From the NCBI GenBank assembly GCA_037903475.1, contig JBAJFG010000384.1, positions 3,549,001 through 3,613,000 of the forward strand: a stretch of DNA of 64,000 nucleotides, read 5' to 3'. A model generated the notes under the pieces. The model was not told the DNA's origin and made no database searches. It was given only the letters and a program-made list of their open reading frames with translations. The stretch's first letter is position 1, and every line of letters begins with the position of its first letter. The position numbers were made by a program, and so were the translations under genes. This stretch comes from Ancylostoma caninum (taxonomy: Eukaryota > Nematoda > Chromadorea > Rhabditida > Ancylostomatidae). This document shows positions 1 to 12,646 of the stretch, one piece after another.

Positions 1-435
1 TCTGCACTGCTAAGATCGATTTCGTTGGATTACAACGAAATCGTAAACGAAGTTCGAAACAATCTGGATTATTTTTCAAAGAATATTTTATATTTTTGAG
101 ACACAAAAGGATAAACGACGACAAATAGAAAGCTTTTGACGCAAAAAATCCTCCTCTTTAAGTCGCCAATTCCAAGGCCATCCTACCCTTTTTTCCTACT
201 GAATTTTGAAGACAATTTCCGATTCTATTAAGAATTTTTTGTTATGAATTTAAAAATGCACAAATTTTGGGTATGACTTTCCCTGCGATAAACTCGCTGG
301 AGTAACATTATACCACGAAAAATGCACCGGAAGTGAGACCATTCGGGAGTTTCAAGATTTATAAAATTCTCTTTGAATACTAAAAATTACAACAATACTT
401 GGGCGAGGGCGCTAACCAAGCGGCTGCAAAGGTTG

Positions 436-905
436 GTATCGTCTGTCCGAAACGACGAGTCCGCCCACGCACGCGGGGATCGACAGGCGGCGCGGCTGGG
501 CGGATGCTGTTGGCTGCCACGCCGTCCACGTCACAGCCAAATCATTGGTCAGTACCATGAAGATAACGATGAAACGTGATACGCAGATCAGGGATGATGA
601 CGTGGAGCTCTGGCAAACGTGGCATCTTCTCGATCCCCGCGTGCGTGGGCGGACTCGTCGTTTCGGACAGACTATATCGTCTATCTGAAACACGAGTCCG
701 CCCACGCACGCGGGGATCGAGAGGCGACGGGCGCGGCTGGGACGGATGCTGTTGGCTAACACTTCGTCCACGTCACAGCCAAATCATTGGTCAATACCAT
801 GAAGATAACGATGAAACGTGATACGCAGATCAGGGATGATGACGTGGAGCGCTGTCAAACGTGGCAGCTTCTCGATCGTGACTCGTCGTTTCGGACAGAC
901 TATAT
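436..905. mobile_element. Tandem pair of about 235-bp palindromic MITEs
   Basis: Each copy (about 436-674 and 675-905) starts with GTCTGTCCGAAACGACGAGT or a close variant, continues CCGCCCACGCACGCGGGGAT, and ends with the reverse complement. The shared interiors contain CACGTCACAGCCAAATCATT and ATGAAGATAACGATGAAACG. The copies abut, as from tandem duplication or insertion of one copy at the end of another. Confidence 0.75.
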
Positions 906-968
906 GTTAAGTGAACGATACGCCCCACAGCGACTTAGCCCAACGGCACATCACATTACATGCACGCA

Positions 969-1014
969 TGCACCTCAACGAGGGTCAACGATGCACCTCA
1001 ACGAGGGTCAACAA
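969..1014. repeat. 23-bp direct tandem repeat, two copies
   Basis: Unit TGCACCTCAACGAGGGTCAA plus three bases occurs at 969-991 and 992-1014 with one difference. It lies just beyond the last visible ham-3 exon. Confidence 0.8.
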
Positions 1015-1040
1015 GACGAATTAGAAGCGGAAAGACCCAC

Positions 1041-4000
1041 CTGAATACACCTTCTTGAGTTTCAGGTCTATAGTAGTGGTCTGCTCGTCTTTCAGCCTCA
1101 CCTTCACCGCTCGCTTCAGTCATGGTCTGAAATTAGAAAAATCACAAGGACAATTGAACCATGATGCTCAGACGCAAAGAAAAATCTACTTCGTTGTGCG
1201 GATTTGAAAAAGAAAAACCATCACTGTAAAATAACACTATCACAATGTAAGGGTACACATGTCCACAAATAAATTGACAACCACTGCACGGAATGTATTT
1301 TACGACAAATTTATGATAGCCTTTCATCACTTCTATTAAAGACCATAAAACAACATTTGACAGAACAACAACAACAACAAACCTTAAGATCCTGGCTTTG
1401 ACTAACAAGCCACTTTCTGATAAACTCATGTGGATGGTCGGCGAAACGCACGTAGAAATCGCGACGCGTCTTCCATTCATTAATCTAAAGCAAAGCAGAT
1501 TAATGTATAAACTGTCCTATTAACTATGAAGCACACTTCCGCAACCATCAATCATTCAATATCTTCGTTCGTTCCTGTAACTTTGCCACTGAAAATAACC
1601 CCTGAACTAGATCTCCCACCATCTGCTCACCATCTGGAACCGTTCCTTTCGGAAACCAGATGGATTTACAAAAACTTGGAACGATGTGCAACAATTGAGT
1701 CCTCCACTCGCATGATTTGAAATTCATAAAAGCCCATGATCGACTCCATCGGTTTGGACAAGACGTCTTGGAATCTAATATACTGCTGTTTCAACAGATT
1801 GTATCTTGAAATTATGTAAAACCTACCCAAATACTGTTTTGGCGTATTTGACTTAGACTTCCATGAAATCTTTATTTTGAAGTCTTGAATGTTTAAGCTA
1901 AACGCATTTTATTTGCAAGTAGGATTACATCTGTAATGGTCGGCCTCCTGTTACCCTCAAATATTGCACTCTCCTCCTATGTTAACGTTTGTTTGAATGC
2001 GAAGAAGGTAAATGATCTATTAGTAGCGGCCATTTATGGAATGATGAACAACATGGATATGTGTACTTATGTTTCCACAAATTGAACGCAAAAAATAATT
2101 TTCCATCTGCGAAAGAATTCAGCTAGAGAACAAGCTGTCGTGTTAAAGTGGAGCCCACAGAAAGCACCCGAACCCTTCATGCTTACCAATCACAGCTTTT
2201 TGCTCTGTTCATAAAAGGTTTATATGATTCGCTGGAACACCTGCAGAAGATGGGAATCAGCTGTGTTTGTTTCACAACTGTTGTGCATCCTGTTCTTTAC
2301 ACTAACTAACTCAGAAGTGAAAATTTCCATAAATCTTGCCTCAAAAAGGCAGAGTAACAACTAATGACTCGTTTTCGAGATTGTTCCAGGTATAGGATCT
2401 GCGTGAGCAGAGCATGACAAATGTATAAGTGGCAGATTACAAAATCCTTGGGAATCCTATTTCCGAAGGGACAAAAGTGGGTAGGGTTTTCCGCACGTGT
2501 GGGAAATAGTAATTTCTACGTGATTTTATGTGCGGTAAGACGTGCTCGCTAAGTATTATGTGTACGCCAACGGATTATTGGTGCGAACCACAATCCCCTC
2601 CCCAAAGTGGTCATTTGAAGGCAGTGTCCAGGCAAAAATCTCGCTACTTCAAATCCGGCATCCTCTTACTCTGCTCTATGAGTTGATTGCAACGACGTGG
2701 GTTTAACTACAGAACAATTTAACAGTTTACAGAAGCATTGAAATTTGCAGATTTTAAAAGTTTAAAAGTTATGATGTGGACGAGTTCTCTGGTGAAAACT
2801 GGAAAGGAGGCAATAATGGTTCCACATTAATAAAGAAACCAGCTAATTTTCTTGGCAACCATGGCGAACAATATACAATCTGACTCGGAGAGACTTTATT
2901 CTTCTTTTCGTTGGGATCCTTTCTGTTAAACAGTTTTCTTCCCCGAATCTGGGTCGAGATTTTCGAGCAGTATCGATTGGAAGACTTGTCAAATTAGGAA
3001 GTACCTGTTCAACAATTTAATACATGTCGGTGTGAGTGCCGTCCGTAGCATAAGAGAAGGGAGAGCGACCAGACTATTAGATAGTAAAACATGTCTTGGC
3101 AATTTTAAATAGGATTTGACTTGTTTTCACGAAATTATCCTAGGGAGGGGGCAGGTGCTGGATTGCGAAGATTCTGCCTGGACACTGCCTTTGAGGTACA
3201 GCACATAAGTCACACACATAATGAAGTCATAAAACTAACGCACCTGATCAACCACATCATAAATTTTCTGATCCAAATTAGCAATATCTTGAGTATTTGC
3301 TTGCGCGTGCACGAACGCTGCCATATGCTGCTTCAGCGGATCTTCCACCTCCACATCTATGAAAAAGAATTTCTGATTTAGTTTCCGGAAGATTACGAAA
3401 TGCAATGGATTGAAGACTTTCGCGCAGAGTGAATTCTCCAGCACGAAAAAAAAACTAGCACAATTTCCAAACCAAAGCCGATGAAAAAGAATGGCTATTG
3501 GGATCCGAAATGCCTAATTTTTAGATATACGTTTCATTTAGAAAAGACAATTTTTCGATGATGGATAGAAGTATCTGTGCTACAAACAACCAAGAAAAAA
3601 AGCAGCAGAATGAATTAAACTAGCGCCAATCAAACGCTCTCGGAGCGGGGGCTTGTACTGAACTATTCCTGGTCTCTACAGACGAAGTAAAGCTGGAAAA
3701 GACCAAATGGTGTGCAAACCATGAGCAACTGTGAGGCGCAGTAAAATTCGAAAAAATTAGTAAAATTCAGTATAAATTATACCAACTAGCACATGTTGTA
3801 AATGATTGCAAGTTTGGTGCTCAAACAAAAACATCGCCAGTGAGACGTAGTTGTGGTTGCCCTCACACTTTTAAAGCAAATATGAGAGCCAAAACAGATC
3901 AGTGCCGCCATCGGGCATCGTGTCGTGTCTTCGCACCGAAACATTCCGTGAAATTCTACAGGTATAAGCAGTAATCGGAATTACCTATGTCATAGCAAGC

Positions 4001-7000
4001 CGTATTCTTCTCAGCTCCACCTTCGTTGTGCTTGATGATGTGGGAAAGAACCTGAAGTGTAGCTAATGTTACGATAGCTTCAAATGTTCGTAATAAAAGA
4101 ATTTTTTGCTTGAAACACATCTTTTATCTCAGCAATCCATTTCATAATCTATGATTTGGTAAAGTCCAAATCATAAATTATGAAATGGATTGCTGAGATA
4201 AAAGATGGAAGGATATCTGCCGATACGAGAAAAAAAAATAGTTCTCGCGCTCTCCACAATGAAAAGAAAAATTTTGAGGCCACAAACGAAAATGCATGGA
4301 TCTTTGAAAAGACAATCGCTAAGAACTTACAAGAGGATCTGGTTGTTGCAGCAGCTGGTGCAATCTTTGCGGGATTTCCATGAAACGCATTCTTTTGCAG
4401 CTGAACACTTGCTCGAGGAAGGTGTCATTATTGACAGTGTCATGATCAACGGGATCCTGTAAACAAATTTGCCCTCGATCATTAAGGTCCAACAAATAAT
4501 TTTCTTCTCAATTTTCTGTATTTCGAATCTTGAGACCAATAGCGCTACGCCAAGTACCTGCAACTTATGTGTTTTGATATACTGCCAAAGAGCTTCGATA
4601 ATCTTTGGTCTCGTTTCCGCCGCGATCCCAAGAACCTGAATCGGCAATGATCAGGTTCAAATTGTCTCCTACAGAAATACATGAAAATATCAGATCTACG
4701 TGACAACCTTTGCTAATCGCGGGTGCAATTTAAATTTCATGGGCTGATAGTCGAGAAGTAGCAAAATTGTGCACTTTACAGGGCGATCTCCGGGGCGTTT
4801 AACCTGAAAAACCATATCTGCGCGATGTGATTGTAACCAATAAGCACGAAGCTTGTCAATGAAGGGGCTGGATGATTATTTCGAAGTAGCAGCTAGAATT
4901 TCCAGCGGGAAGTCTTCGTACCTGGAATCCATCTGTTTCGTTGGTTGTTGGGGTGCGGTGCCACTCGACTAAGTGGTTATCTGGGCCGTATATGTCCTTG
5001 TCTAGTTCGATTACCTGAAATTTCGATAGTATTTGGTGGTAATACAGATTTCAAACGAAATCCAACTCTTAAGTTGGTGCAAAAATAGTGTAAGTTTTCA
5101 TGTCTTTGATTCTGAGCCCCTTAACTCGTTTCAAAATCAATCTTTTCGGAAAGGCCTAGAACTGTTGTAATTCGCAGATCCTTACCAATAAAGAAGATGT
5201 TCTCCGATTACCGTACATCCCGAATAGGTCCTTCTAGGGTCAACGAAGTCAACGAAATTTCGGAAGGCAGTTTTGGTATCCTTTTGGCCTTCGAAAAAAT
5301 TCTCCCAGAAGAAGTCGTCCAAATTCTCGGGGAAATAGTAGTGGATGAGCGAGAGGTTTGCCGATTATGACATATGAGGTAGAGCTTCCTAACATAATGG
5401 TTCCAGCCTATAGGGGCTCTGGTGTGATGTGGGGAGAGGGCAGTACTGTGTAGGAGTGTAGAATCCATTTTATTGAACAACGTTTGGCTCACACAGTGGA
5501 GTATCCAATTTATTTTATTCACATATCCAACGTATTTCTCAGGTGAGAAAGACTAAATGGGCTGTAGTGAGCGATTTTTGCAGCAAATCACCACAAAGTA
5601 ACCGCGACCTTACATTGGTGTTGCTTCGATTTCTGGCAGTGTTTCTGTGCTTCCTCCTCGTCCAACTGTTAAGCGGGGCAGTTCATTTTGCCGTAGGGGG
5701 TCTACACTTCACACTTTATTACTGAGCAACCAAGTGTTTGGTCTCGATTCTTTCACTGCAGAGGCGCGAAGCAGACCTCTTAACGAGGATCAATCTGGCA
5801 GTCGTTCAGTATGCGCGACATCTACTCGTCGAGATTTTTCATCCTCCCATTCTTACTATAGGAAGGGATGGTCTGGAGCCAATTACCGGCGAGGTTCATT
5901 GAAACCAAATTTGTTGTTTTGAATGGGTGCTCTTCGATTACTGCCATCAGTTGGGGGTCCCAAACCCACAAACCCTAGGAAGACCTATGCGACATTCTTT
6001 GCTTTCGAAGCAAGACACACAATGTCGAAAAATTCGGGAGCAGCTTCGCAGTATGCATTTGCTCACACTTCCCTAGCCCAAAACTATGGTGGTATTCCGA
6101 AGGGTTCCTGCTGTGATGCCTCCGAGTTTTAGCTCGCTGAAGTGAGTTCGGCAAAAGTTGTTTTGGCATCTTTCGCTCCAAAAACGTAAATTTCGTCCAA
6201 AATGCTTAAGATATTTAGAAAGGCCATAAAATTTGCTATAGAACCATATAGCATTTCTCATGGCGGTGATGAAAAATACCGGGGGTTTTCTGCACCGACC
6301 GGAGCGATCCATGAGTGTACGAGATTCCTTTTCTACTCCGTCCTGCGCTGGCTTCAATGCGGCGCATCCTTTTTTTTTCAGTCTGTGAGGCAGTGACCAA
6401 CCAGGCCTGCCGGGTCTCAGAGGAAACTCCTCCGCATCAGAAACCAATATGGCCCTCAAAAACGCATTTTTTTTTGGTGATTCTGGCTCATTTCACGCAC
6501 ATCACTGGAACCAGCGTTCTGGGAAGGTCCAGGATCTGCCAGTAACTCGAGCACGAAAACAAGGTGACACAGCCTTGATCAGTGCATATCTCCCATGAGG
6601 TGAATTACTTTGACAATATGAAAAAAATACCCGAAAAATTTTATCGGCTGCATTGTATTGGAGCAATTGATCCCTAATTCAGACCGTTGAAAGTAAAACT
6701 CACCAGGCTCTTGAAGAAAGAGCTGAATTTCCGTTTGGGCATCGGTCGAGCAGGAGCAGGTGTTTGTCCAGCATTAGTTCCGTTCTGAAATTACAGTAGC
6801 ATGAACATTATGCACTGATCTACCACCGAAATAGCAGCACTGATGTCTTTAGAACAATGGAACTATTTTTGAACGATGATCTTTTTTTGACCTGAGTGCA
6901 AATTGATGACCGAAAATAGAATCTTGCAATAGATTGAAGAATGGGAAAAATAAAATGTACTACTTTCAAAAACATTGCTATGCTAAAAGGAAGCCAAGGA

Positions 7001-10000
7001 ATAATCGCTATCAGCGAAAATGCTTCACTTTGGTGAAATTATCACCACCGAACAGTCCAGTGAAAACGTGCATGTCGAATGAGCAAATGACGCGGGAACT
7101 TCTAATTGTTTATGTGGACGTGTACAGTGGACGTCAATGGCGGTGGCCTATCCGTGGCCTCGAGATGGACCTAGCGCAACCGCGCCGCGTGTCATAACCG
7201 ATGTCTTCCGCTGCTGTTATGCCATTTCTAGCAGCTTTTCTGTCCGTTTTAAGGATTTTCGACCGAATCGGGAAGAAAAGCGTCTAGAAATAGCATTACA
7301 GCGGCACAAGACACCGATAACGGTGCGCGCGGCCCGGTTGCGTTGCGTCCTTCTCGAGGCTGCGGATGGACCACCGCTATTGATGTCCACTGCAATTGTC
7401 CTAAGGTGCTTATTGCGTTTATAGCATACTTCACAACGACACTATCACTGGTTAGAACAAAGTGCAATGAGTTCTCATATGTTACTACATAACTAGCATT
7501 GACTAGCCTGCTGGTACAGGATCTGTGCAATAAAAAGACTGAAGATCGGTGGCGACTACAATATTCTTGCAAGATTTGTCATGGTCCCTCTGCCTTTTTG
7601 TATGTGCCCCGCAGAATCCCAGTAGATGTGATATAACGAATCTTAATAACTGCCTTATCAAAGTGGCTAGTGGTGTGGTTTAAATTCATTCGACAGCCAA
7701 CCTGGTCTTCGATCAGTCGTCCTTCAACGCGAAGTTCCCACATTGGTACAGTACCTTCTTCACCTTCCTAGAAAGGTGAGAAAAACCAGCACATGAAGCA
7801 CTTAGTTATAAAGAGGATTATCTACAAACCGAAATGATCTTACCTTCTCTGGTTCCTTGCCTGCAATGAAGGTATGAGAAATGTAGATTCGCAGTCTTTT
7901 CTTCACTTTTTGAGGCCTTTTGAGCGCTTCCTGAAGAGACTCATACTGGCCTTCTCATAAATAGCCATCAGATTAGATAATTCATACAGAGGAAGAGAAC
8001 AGAGAATGCACGCAAAGTACTAACTTGTATGTCAAGTTTTTTACGAGTTATTGTAGCATCCAACTTCTGTTCAAAAGCAAGCAAATCCATATATGCTTGA
8101 GATTCCGGGACAAGCTCCCTAACCTGAACAATCAATCGAATAAACTGAGAGCAAACGTGAATATGACTGAATACATATTAGTTTAAAAAACGAAAACCCG
8201 GACGATTCTAAAGCATAATAGTCTGGTATACAAGCACTTATTCGATTTACATACGAATTCCTCAGTGATCAAGAAATTCACAACGTCTTTCACTTAACAA
8301 ACGAGCATATTGCTCCAGATGAAGGAGTTTCAGCTATGAACCCTCACCGACCACCGACTACTCTTAATGGCAGTGTCTCAGCTCAGGGCGCGTTCGAAAT
8401 TCCAGCATCAGTTGAACATGTGCGAAACGCTGAGCACAAGGGTGTACCTTAAGTTTCAGAGGAACGTCGAAAACCCCATAAGTTACGGGATTCTTTGGCC
8501 AAGAATTTTGAAATTCTCGGCCAGTGGACGTGAGACTTCATTCCGCAGCAAGAGCTTGCTGAAGGTGCGGCTGTTTTGCAACACGGCAATGTTTGTTCAT
8601 TTGATGATAGTAACTGCATAGAAGTTCATTTTTATGTGCAACCCTAACTTCTCAGCTCCGCTTTTGCGAGCTTCCTGGCAAGGAAACTCGTCTGCTCCAA
8701 TATTGAATTTGGCCTTCAAAATAGGAGTTTTTAACCGTTTTTTTTTCACATTTCAAGTAAATTATTGGAATCAGCACGTTGAGTAGGACTAGATTCCGTT
8801 GATATCTCGATAGCCATCATGAGGTGAGACACTGCCTTTAAGATCTGTTCGATCTGGGATAGCGTGCATCCGCACCGCTAATCCCTCCTTCTCTATCGTA
8901 ATCTCTAGCAAGCCAGACACGTCACTAATAGCTAGAGGTGACGGTTCGATATGTTCTGGCTACGATACGCAGACAATGATAACGATATGGATGAATGGTG
9001 AGTAGTGCGCATGCACGCCACTGCAGATCAAAAACACTTTACATATAATAGTATATCCAGACTTCGCCACTAACCGTGGCGATCGCCACATGGATAAGGC
9101 GAATGAGGAGATCCCAGGAATAAGATGGATGATAATCAATGTGGCGTGGCGATCAGTAGGCATAGTTTCCATTATCGCTATCATTCACATCGTCAGTTCA
9201 TTTTGGGCATATTCTCGACAAAAACAGGTGATGAGCTCTGTTTGGAGGCGATCCAAGCCGATTTCATTTTGATTCATTTTGAGCTAGTGAAAGCTGGAGA
9301 TGCTCTAAAAAATGAAGTGGGCGACCGAGCGATGACAACTGGTACTGTACTCCGCGTAGGCTACACCGCCATGTTCAGCTACACGGAATGCAAATATATG
9401 TGTAATGCAAATATGACTATAGTCAGTACCCAGAAGCCCAATGCTAGCTGTTAAATCAATAAAAAATACGATGGAACGAGAAAACATTGAGAAAAGCTAG
9501 GTACCTGGGGCGAAATCAATTTATCAGCATATCTCTTCTTCTTGCGTATAGGTTGCGAAACACGATTGGGCTGCATGGGTGGCCCTTGCGAAGGCATCTG
9601 TGGACCTCCTGGACGACGCATCGCTGACTGAGGTGTTGCACCCGGCTAAATAAAATTGTTGAACGAGTTTATTCCTAGCCCTCAAGACCCTGGTCATTCT
9701 AATGAACTGCGAATCCCCATCACATCCCTAGTCAGCACAGAATTTTCGAAACAAGTCATTCACAAATATCGATAATGGTTACAGTTGATTACCTACTCAG
9801 TGATACGACGTGAAAATCCAATCAGCTACGACCACTGCCTCAAGAGTTCTAAAGGCCAGTTACACGAAGATAATAATGCAGGAGCCAAGGAAGAGTGAAT
9901 TTCGGATGTGTGATCTCAAACTGCGGCATACGTGAAGATGAGCAGTTGAAGTGCAAGCAACTCGACAAGAATAGCAATTACTGTACGGCGCACTCTTCAA

Positions 10001-11982
10001 ATGCTAGTGAGGTTCTTGTCTTCTAAGCATAAAAGAGGAAGCAACATCCGCAGAAAACAAAACTTTGGCTTTTCTCAACTGGTATGCTCAATTTCTGGAA
10101 TACCTTTCTGGAACAATCTCGGGAACATTCTTCACAGAAAGATCATGGAGGCTCGAGAAATCAAGAGGTATCAGCCGGGGATCAACAACAGGGAGGAGCT
10201 TCCTGAGGCGCTAAAACTAACTGCTTGACTACAGCCGCTTTGGTGTCTTACAATCAGGACTATTAGTGTTGTCTACAATTGTACTGTCTTCAGATAACAT
10301 CAGGTACTATGCATACATGTTACACATTCACATCTGCTCCTCTTTCCATCGTACTCGGTCGGTCATACACATTAACAGTTGTTACATGTATTACGTTGCG
10401 TACTGTACTGCATGTATAGTTTTTCTCAAAAATTCTTGCCTCATGCTGAACCGCACGTCAGCTTAGCCACGTCACACCACGTATGATAATGCATAGGTGA
10501 TGCGGCGCAGCTTAGCAGATGGGCGGTGGAGCGTGAGGCAAGAATTTTTGAGAAGGACTGTATTTATACGCAAAACACATTAGGCAATATTCGGCTAGTA
10601 CTGCCCCAAAAATTTCGAAGTGAAAATTTTCGCCCCAACTTCGCCTAGGGGGGTTATTTGAGGTGCTGAACACGAATACCGTATCCTTTTTGTACCGCAA
10701 CTCCGTTTCTGTAGAGTTACGGTAGGTGTGCCGCGGATACGGTATATCACAGAATCCTCTCAAACTTTGCATAGAGGGGTTGTTTTAGGCGCTGATCACG
10801 AATATGAACTTTATTTCGCATGCATGCTTCGTTTTCTCACCAAAATTGGCATTTTCTACCAATCTGCTACCGTAAAACTACCGTATCTCTATGAAAATGA
10901 GGTTACGGTACAAAACGGATATGACATTCGTGATGAGCGCCCAGAACAACCCCTCTACGCAAAATTTGAGTGGATTCTGTGAGACACCGTGTCCACAGCA
11001 TTTTTATGGGGTTACGGTGCAAGATGTATACGGTATTCGTGCTCAGCACCTCAAATAACCCCCCTAGGCGAAGTTGGGGCAAAACTTTTTACTTCGAAAT
11101 TTTGGGGCAGAACTAGCCGAATAGTGCCCACATCAGAAAGTATGGTAAAACCATCTGCTGACCGCCCTGAACTTTTCATTTTGTGTCGATTTCATGGCTG
11201 ATCGGAAAACGTTGCATAAATACGAGTAGCGCTGACCCAATTTCGCCCACCTAGCCATTCAAAAATGCAGTTTCGGTTTGTTACCAAATGAACACGAAAG
11301 CTTTAGCATTTGTTTCTTTCTAAGCGTCACCAGGCCAGTAGAGACTATTTCTACATATTTAATTGGGCTCCTTGGCAAACGCCAAGGTTGGCCGCGCTCA
11401 TCGCTGGACCCATCTACTCTGGAACGCTGCGGTCTTTCGAATACTGTGTTGGGGAAGAGTTTGGAATAGGTTGCTGGTACAGTTCAGCAACTTTCCGTCC
11501 CCTACCAGTGCTCTATTATTCTGTGAGTGTTCTACTCTTGCCTTTATCACATTGTGGGCATTCCGACTTGGTGCCATGCGTTTGCATTTGCTAACTTGTT
11601 CAAGGATTTTCAGCACAGATTTTGGATTTTAGTACTCTCAAGTTCAGCCTGGTACTTAGTCGAAATGCCCACAATGAGATGACAGGAATAATAAATACTG
11701 ACAGAATAATGGAGCAGTGGCAGACGACGGAAAGGTGTTCAACCGAACCAGTTATCTATTCCAAACTCTTCCCCATCGCAGTGTTCGAAGGACCGCAGCG
11801 TTACGGAGTAGATGGGTACAGCGATGAACGCTGGAAACCTTGGCATTTGCCAAGGAGCCCAATTAAATATGTAGAAATAGTCTCTACTCACCAGGCCTTC
11901 ATTAAAAGTGTCTGCCACGCACCTGTGGGCCGTAGCGTCCCAGTGCTTGTCCGGGCGTCCCAACTGCACGTTGCTGCTGCAT
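1041..11982 (-). CDS. ham-3: BAF60/SMARCD subunit of the SWI/SNF chromatin remodeller (3' end outside window)
   Basis: Fourteen exons join in one frame (high to low): 11982-11923, 9645-9505, 8123-8025, 7930-7844, 7767-7702, 6784-6704, 5014-4922, 4803-4708, 4635-4558, 4456-4331, 4051-3985, 3356-3244, 1484-1383, 1126-1041, giving about 431 residues. All have GT-AG borders. Family signatures in order are a Gln/Pro-rich N-terminus, [42 protein letters not shown] and [16 protein letters not shown]. The SWIB domain follows (about residues 242-309, with [14 protein letters not shown]), then the helical C-terminus ending [21 protein letters not shown]60 proteins link transcription factors to nuclear SWI/SNF complexes. 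The last exon, about 20 residues by family comparison, was not found in 1-1040 and probably lies left of the window. Introns carry MITEs and an 88-bp hairpin. The C. elegans counterpart could be ham-3/swsn-2.1 or its paralogue swsn-2.2; synteny with gtf-2H3 favours ham-3. Confidence 0.93.
4119..4206. repeat. Near-perfect 41-bp-arm hairpin in a ham-3 intron
   Basis: Arms of 41 bases (4119-4159 and 4166-4206) are reverse complements with about one mismatch, around a six-base TAAAGT loop. The arm begins ATCTTTTATCTCAGCAATCC. It lies between ham-3 exons 3985-4051 and 4331-4456, in the pre-mRNA. Confidence 0.85.
7125..7392. mobile_element. Palindromic MITE, family A, copy 1 (ham-3 intron)
   Basis: Ends are CAGTGGACGTCAATGGCGGT and its near reverse complement (ACCGCTATTGATGTCCACTG). 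The interior carries TTTCGACCGAATC, shared with the copy at 17593-17853. No coding capacity. Confidence 0.75.
10415..10562. mobile_element. 148-bp palindromic MITE, family B, copy 1 (ham-3 intron 1)
   Basis: Starts TATAGTTTTTCTCAAAAATT and ends with the complement of this end, closing on ACTGTA. The interior includes CAGCTTAGCCACGTCACAC. It is the same length as the copy at 57365-57512. Confidence 0.8.
10583..11128. mobile_element. Long foldback element, family F, copy 1 (ham-3 intron 1)
   Basis: About 546 bp, almost all inverted repeat. The left end has ATTCGGCTAGTACTGCCCC and the right end GGGGCAGAACTAGCCGAAT. Inner arms carry CCTCAAATAACCCCCCTAGG and its complement. It shares ends and arms with 18142-18702. 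Flanks share CACAT, but no exact target duplication survives. Confidence 0.8.
11337..11888. mobile_element. 552-bp foldback element with 9-bp target duplication (ham-3 intron 1)
   Basis: Ends AGTAGAGACTATTTCTAC and its reverse complement. Arms of over 200 bp each pair across a short centre. Exact direct repeats CACCAGGCC flank it at 11328-11336 and 11889-11897. The right duplication ends 26 bases from the donor of ham-3 exon 1. No transposase reading frame is visible. Confidence 0.88.
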
Positions 11983-12415
11983 CGCGTCCTGCTTGAAACG
12001 AAGTATAGCACTGCTCGAGGAGGAAGTCGCTCGCTCGCTCCGACGGTGAGTCGCGCGCGTTCGAACGCTGGCTCCGTGCCAGCGCTTAGATGTGCAGGTG
12101 CGCCGTATCGATCGCCGCGTCACGCGCCGCCCGCGAGCGGCTGGCGGCCTGGTTTTCGTATGTGTGGCGCCGTCGCCCGAGGTGACTGCTTCCCCGCTCT
12201 GACCTGCATTTCCTCGTTTTCCTTTTCCTCCACTTTTCTACTTCTCTTTCATCGTTACGCGCATTGGTTAGGGCTTACGCGGATCCAGGAATGCATTGAA
12301 GTGTTATTTTGCTCAGCAGTAATGTCTTCCATGTCTTCCCACGCATCTACTGACCACGCTGTTTGCATAAGCGAATCCCAGTTGTCAGCTCAGACAGAGT
12401 CAAAGTAAAATGCTT

Positions 12416-12646
12416 AAAAGTTATTCATGCTTGCGGCGCGTCAAAGTCTACGCGCCTAGACAAAACTCCACGAAGTTTTCGCGCCGACCCAAAGCGGCGA
12501 AAATGGAAACGCAGTTCGTTCGCGCGGCAGTCGCAACGGCGAAACTAGGAACATTGCTGATCTGCCAGGATTTGTCTTCTACCTCTCTCCTTTGCACTGT
12601 GTATCGGCGCGTAAACTTTGACGCGCCGCAAGCATGAATAACTTTT
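12416..12646. mobile_element. Palindromic MITE, family C, copy 1 (ham-3/pcf-11 promoter)
   Basis: Inverted ends AAAGTTATTCATGCTTGCGG and CCGCAAGCATGAATAACTTT, followed inward by CGCGTCAAAG and its complement. It is related, in opposite orientation, to 17347-17567. Confidence 0.75.

Larger units (their letters stand above)
1..1040. other. Left-edge region downstream of the last visible ham-3 exon
   Basis: No gene was found. Bases 1-430 are AT-rich with no ORF of interest, 436-905 is a tandem pair of palindromic MITEs, and 969-1014 is two copies of a 23-bp repeat. The final ham-3 exon was sought here on the minus strand and not found. Confidence 0.6.

Noticed and set aside
969..1014. CRISPR-like direct repeat
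   Set aside because: Only two abutting copies with no spacers, in a eukaryotic context.
412..1044. Overlapping ORFs with repeated peptides such as FSIPACVGGLV on both strands
   Set aside because: They are translations of the palindromic MITE pair; the same peptide appears on opposite strands because of the inverted repeats.
11908..12408. 166-codon plus-strand ORF opposite ham-3 exon 1
   Set aside because: It is antisense to a real exon and the CpG-rich promoter, with low-complexity composition and no family signature.
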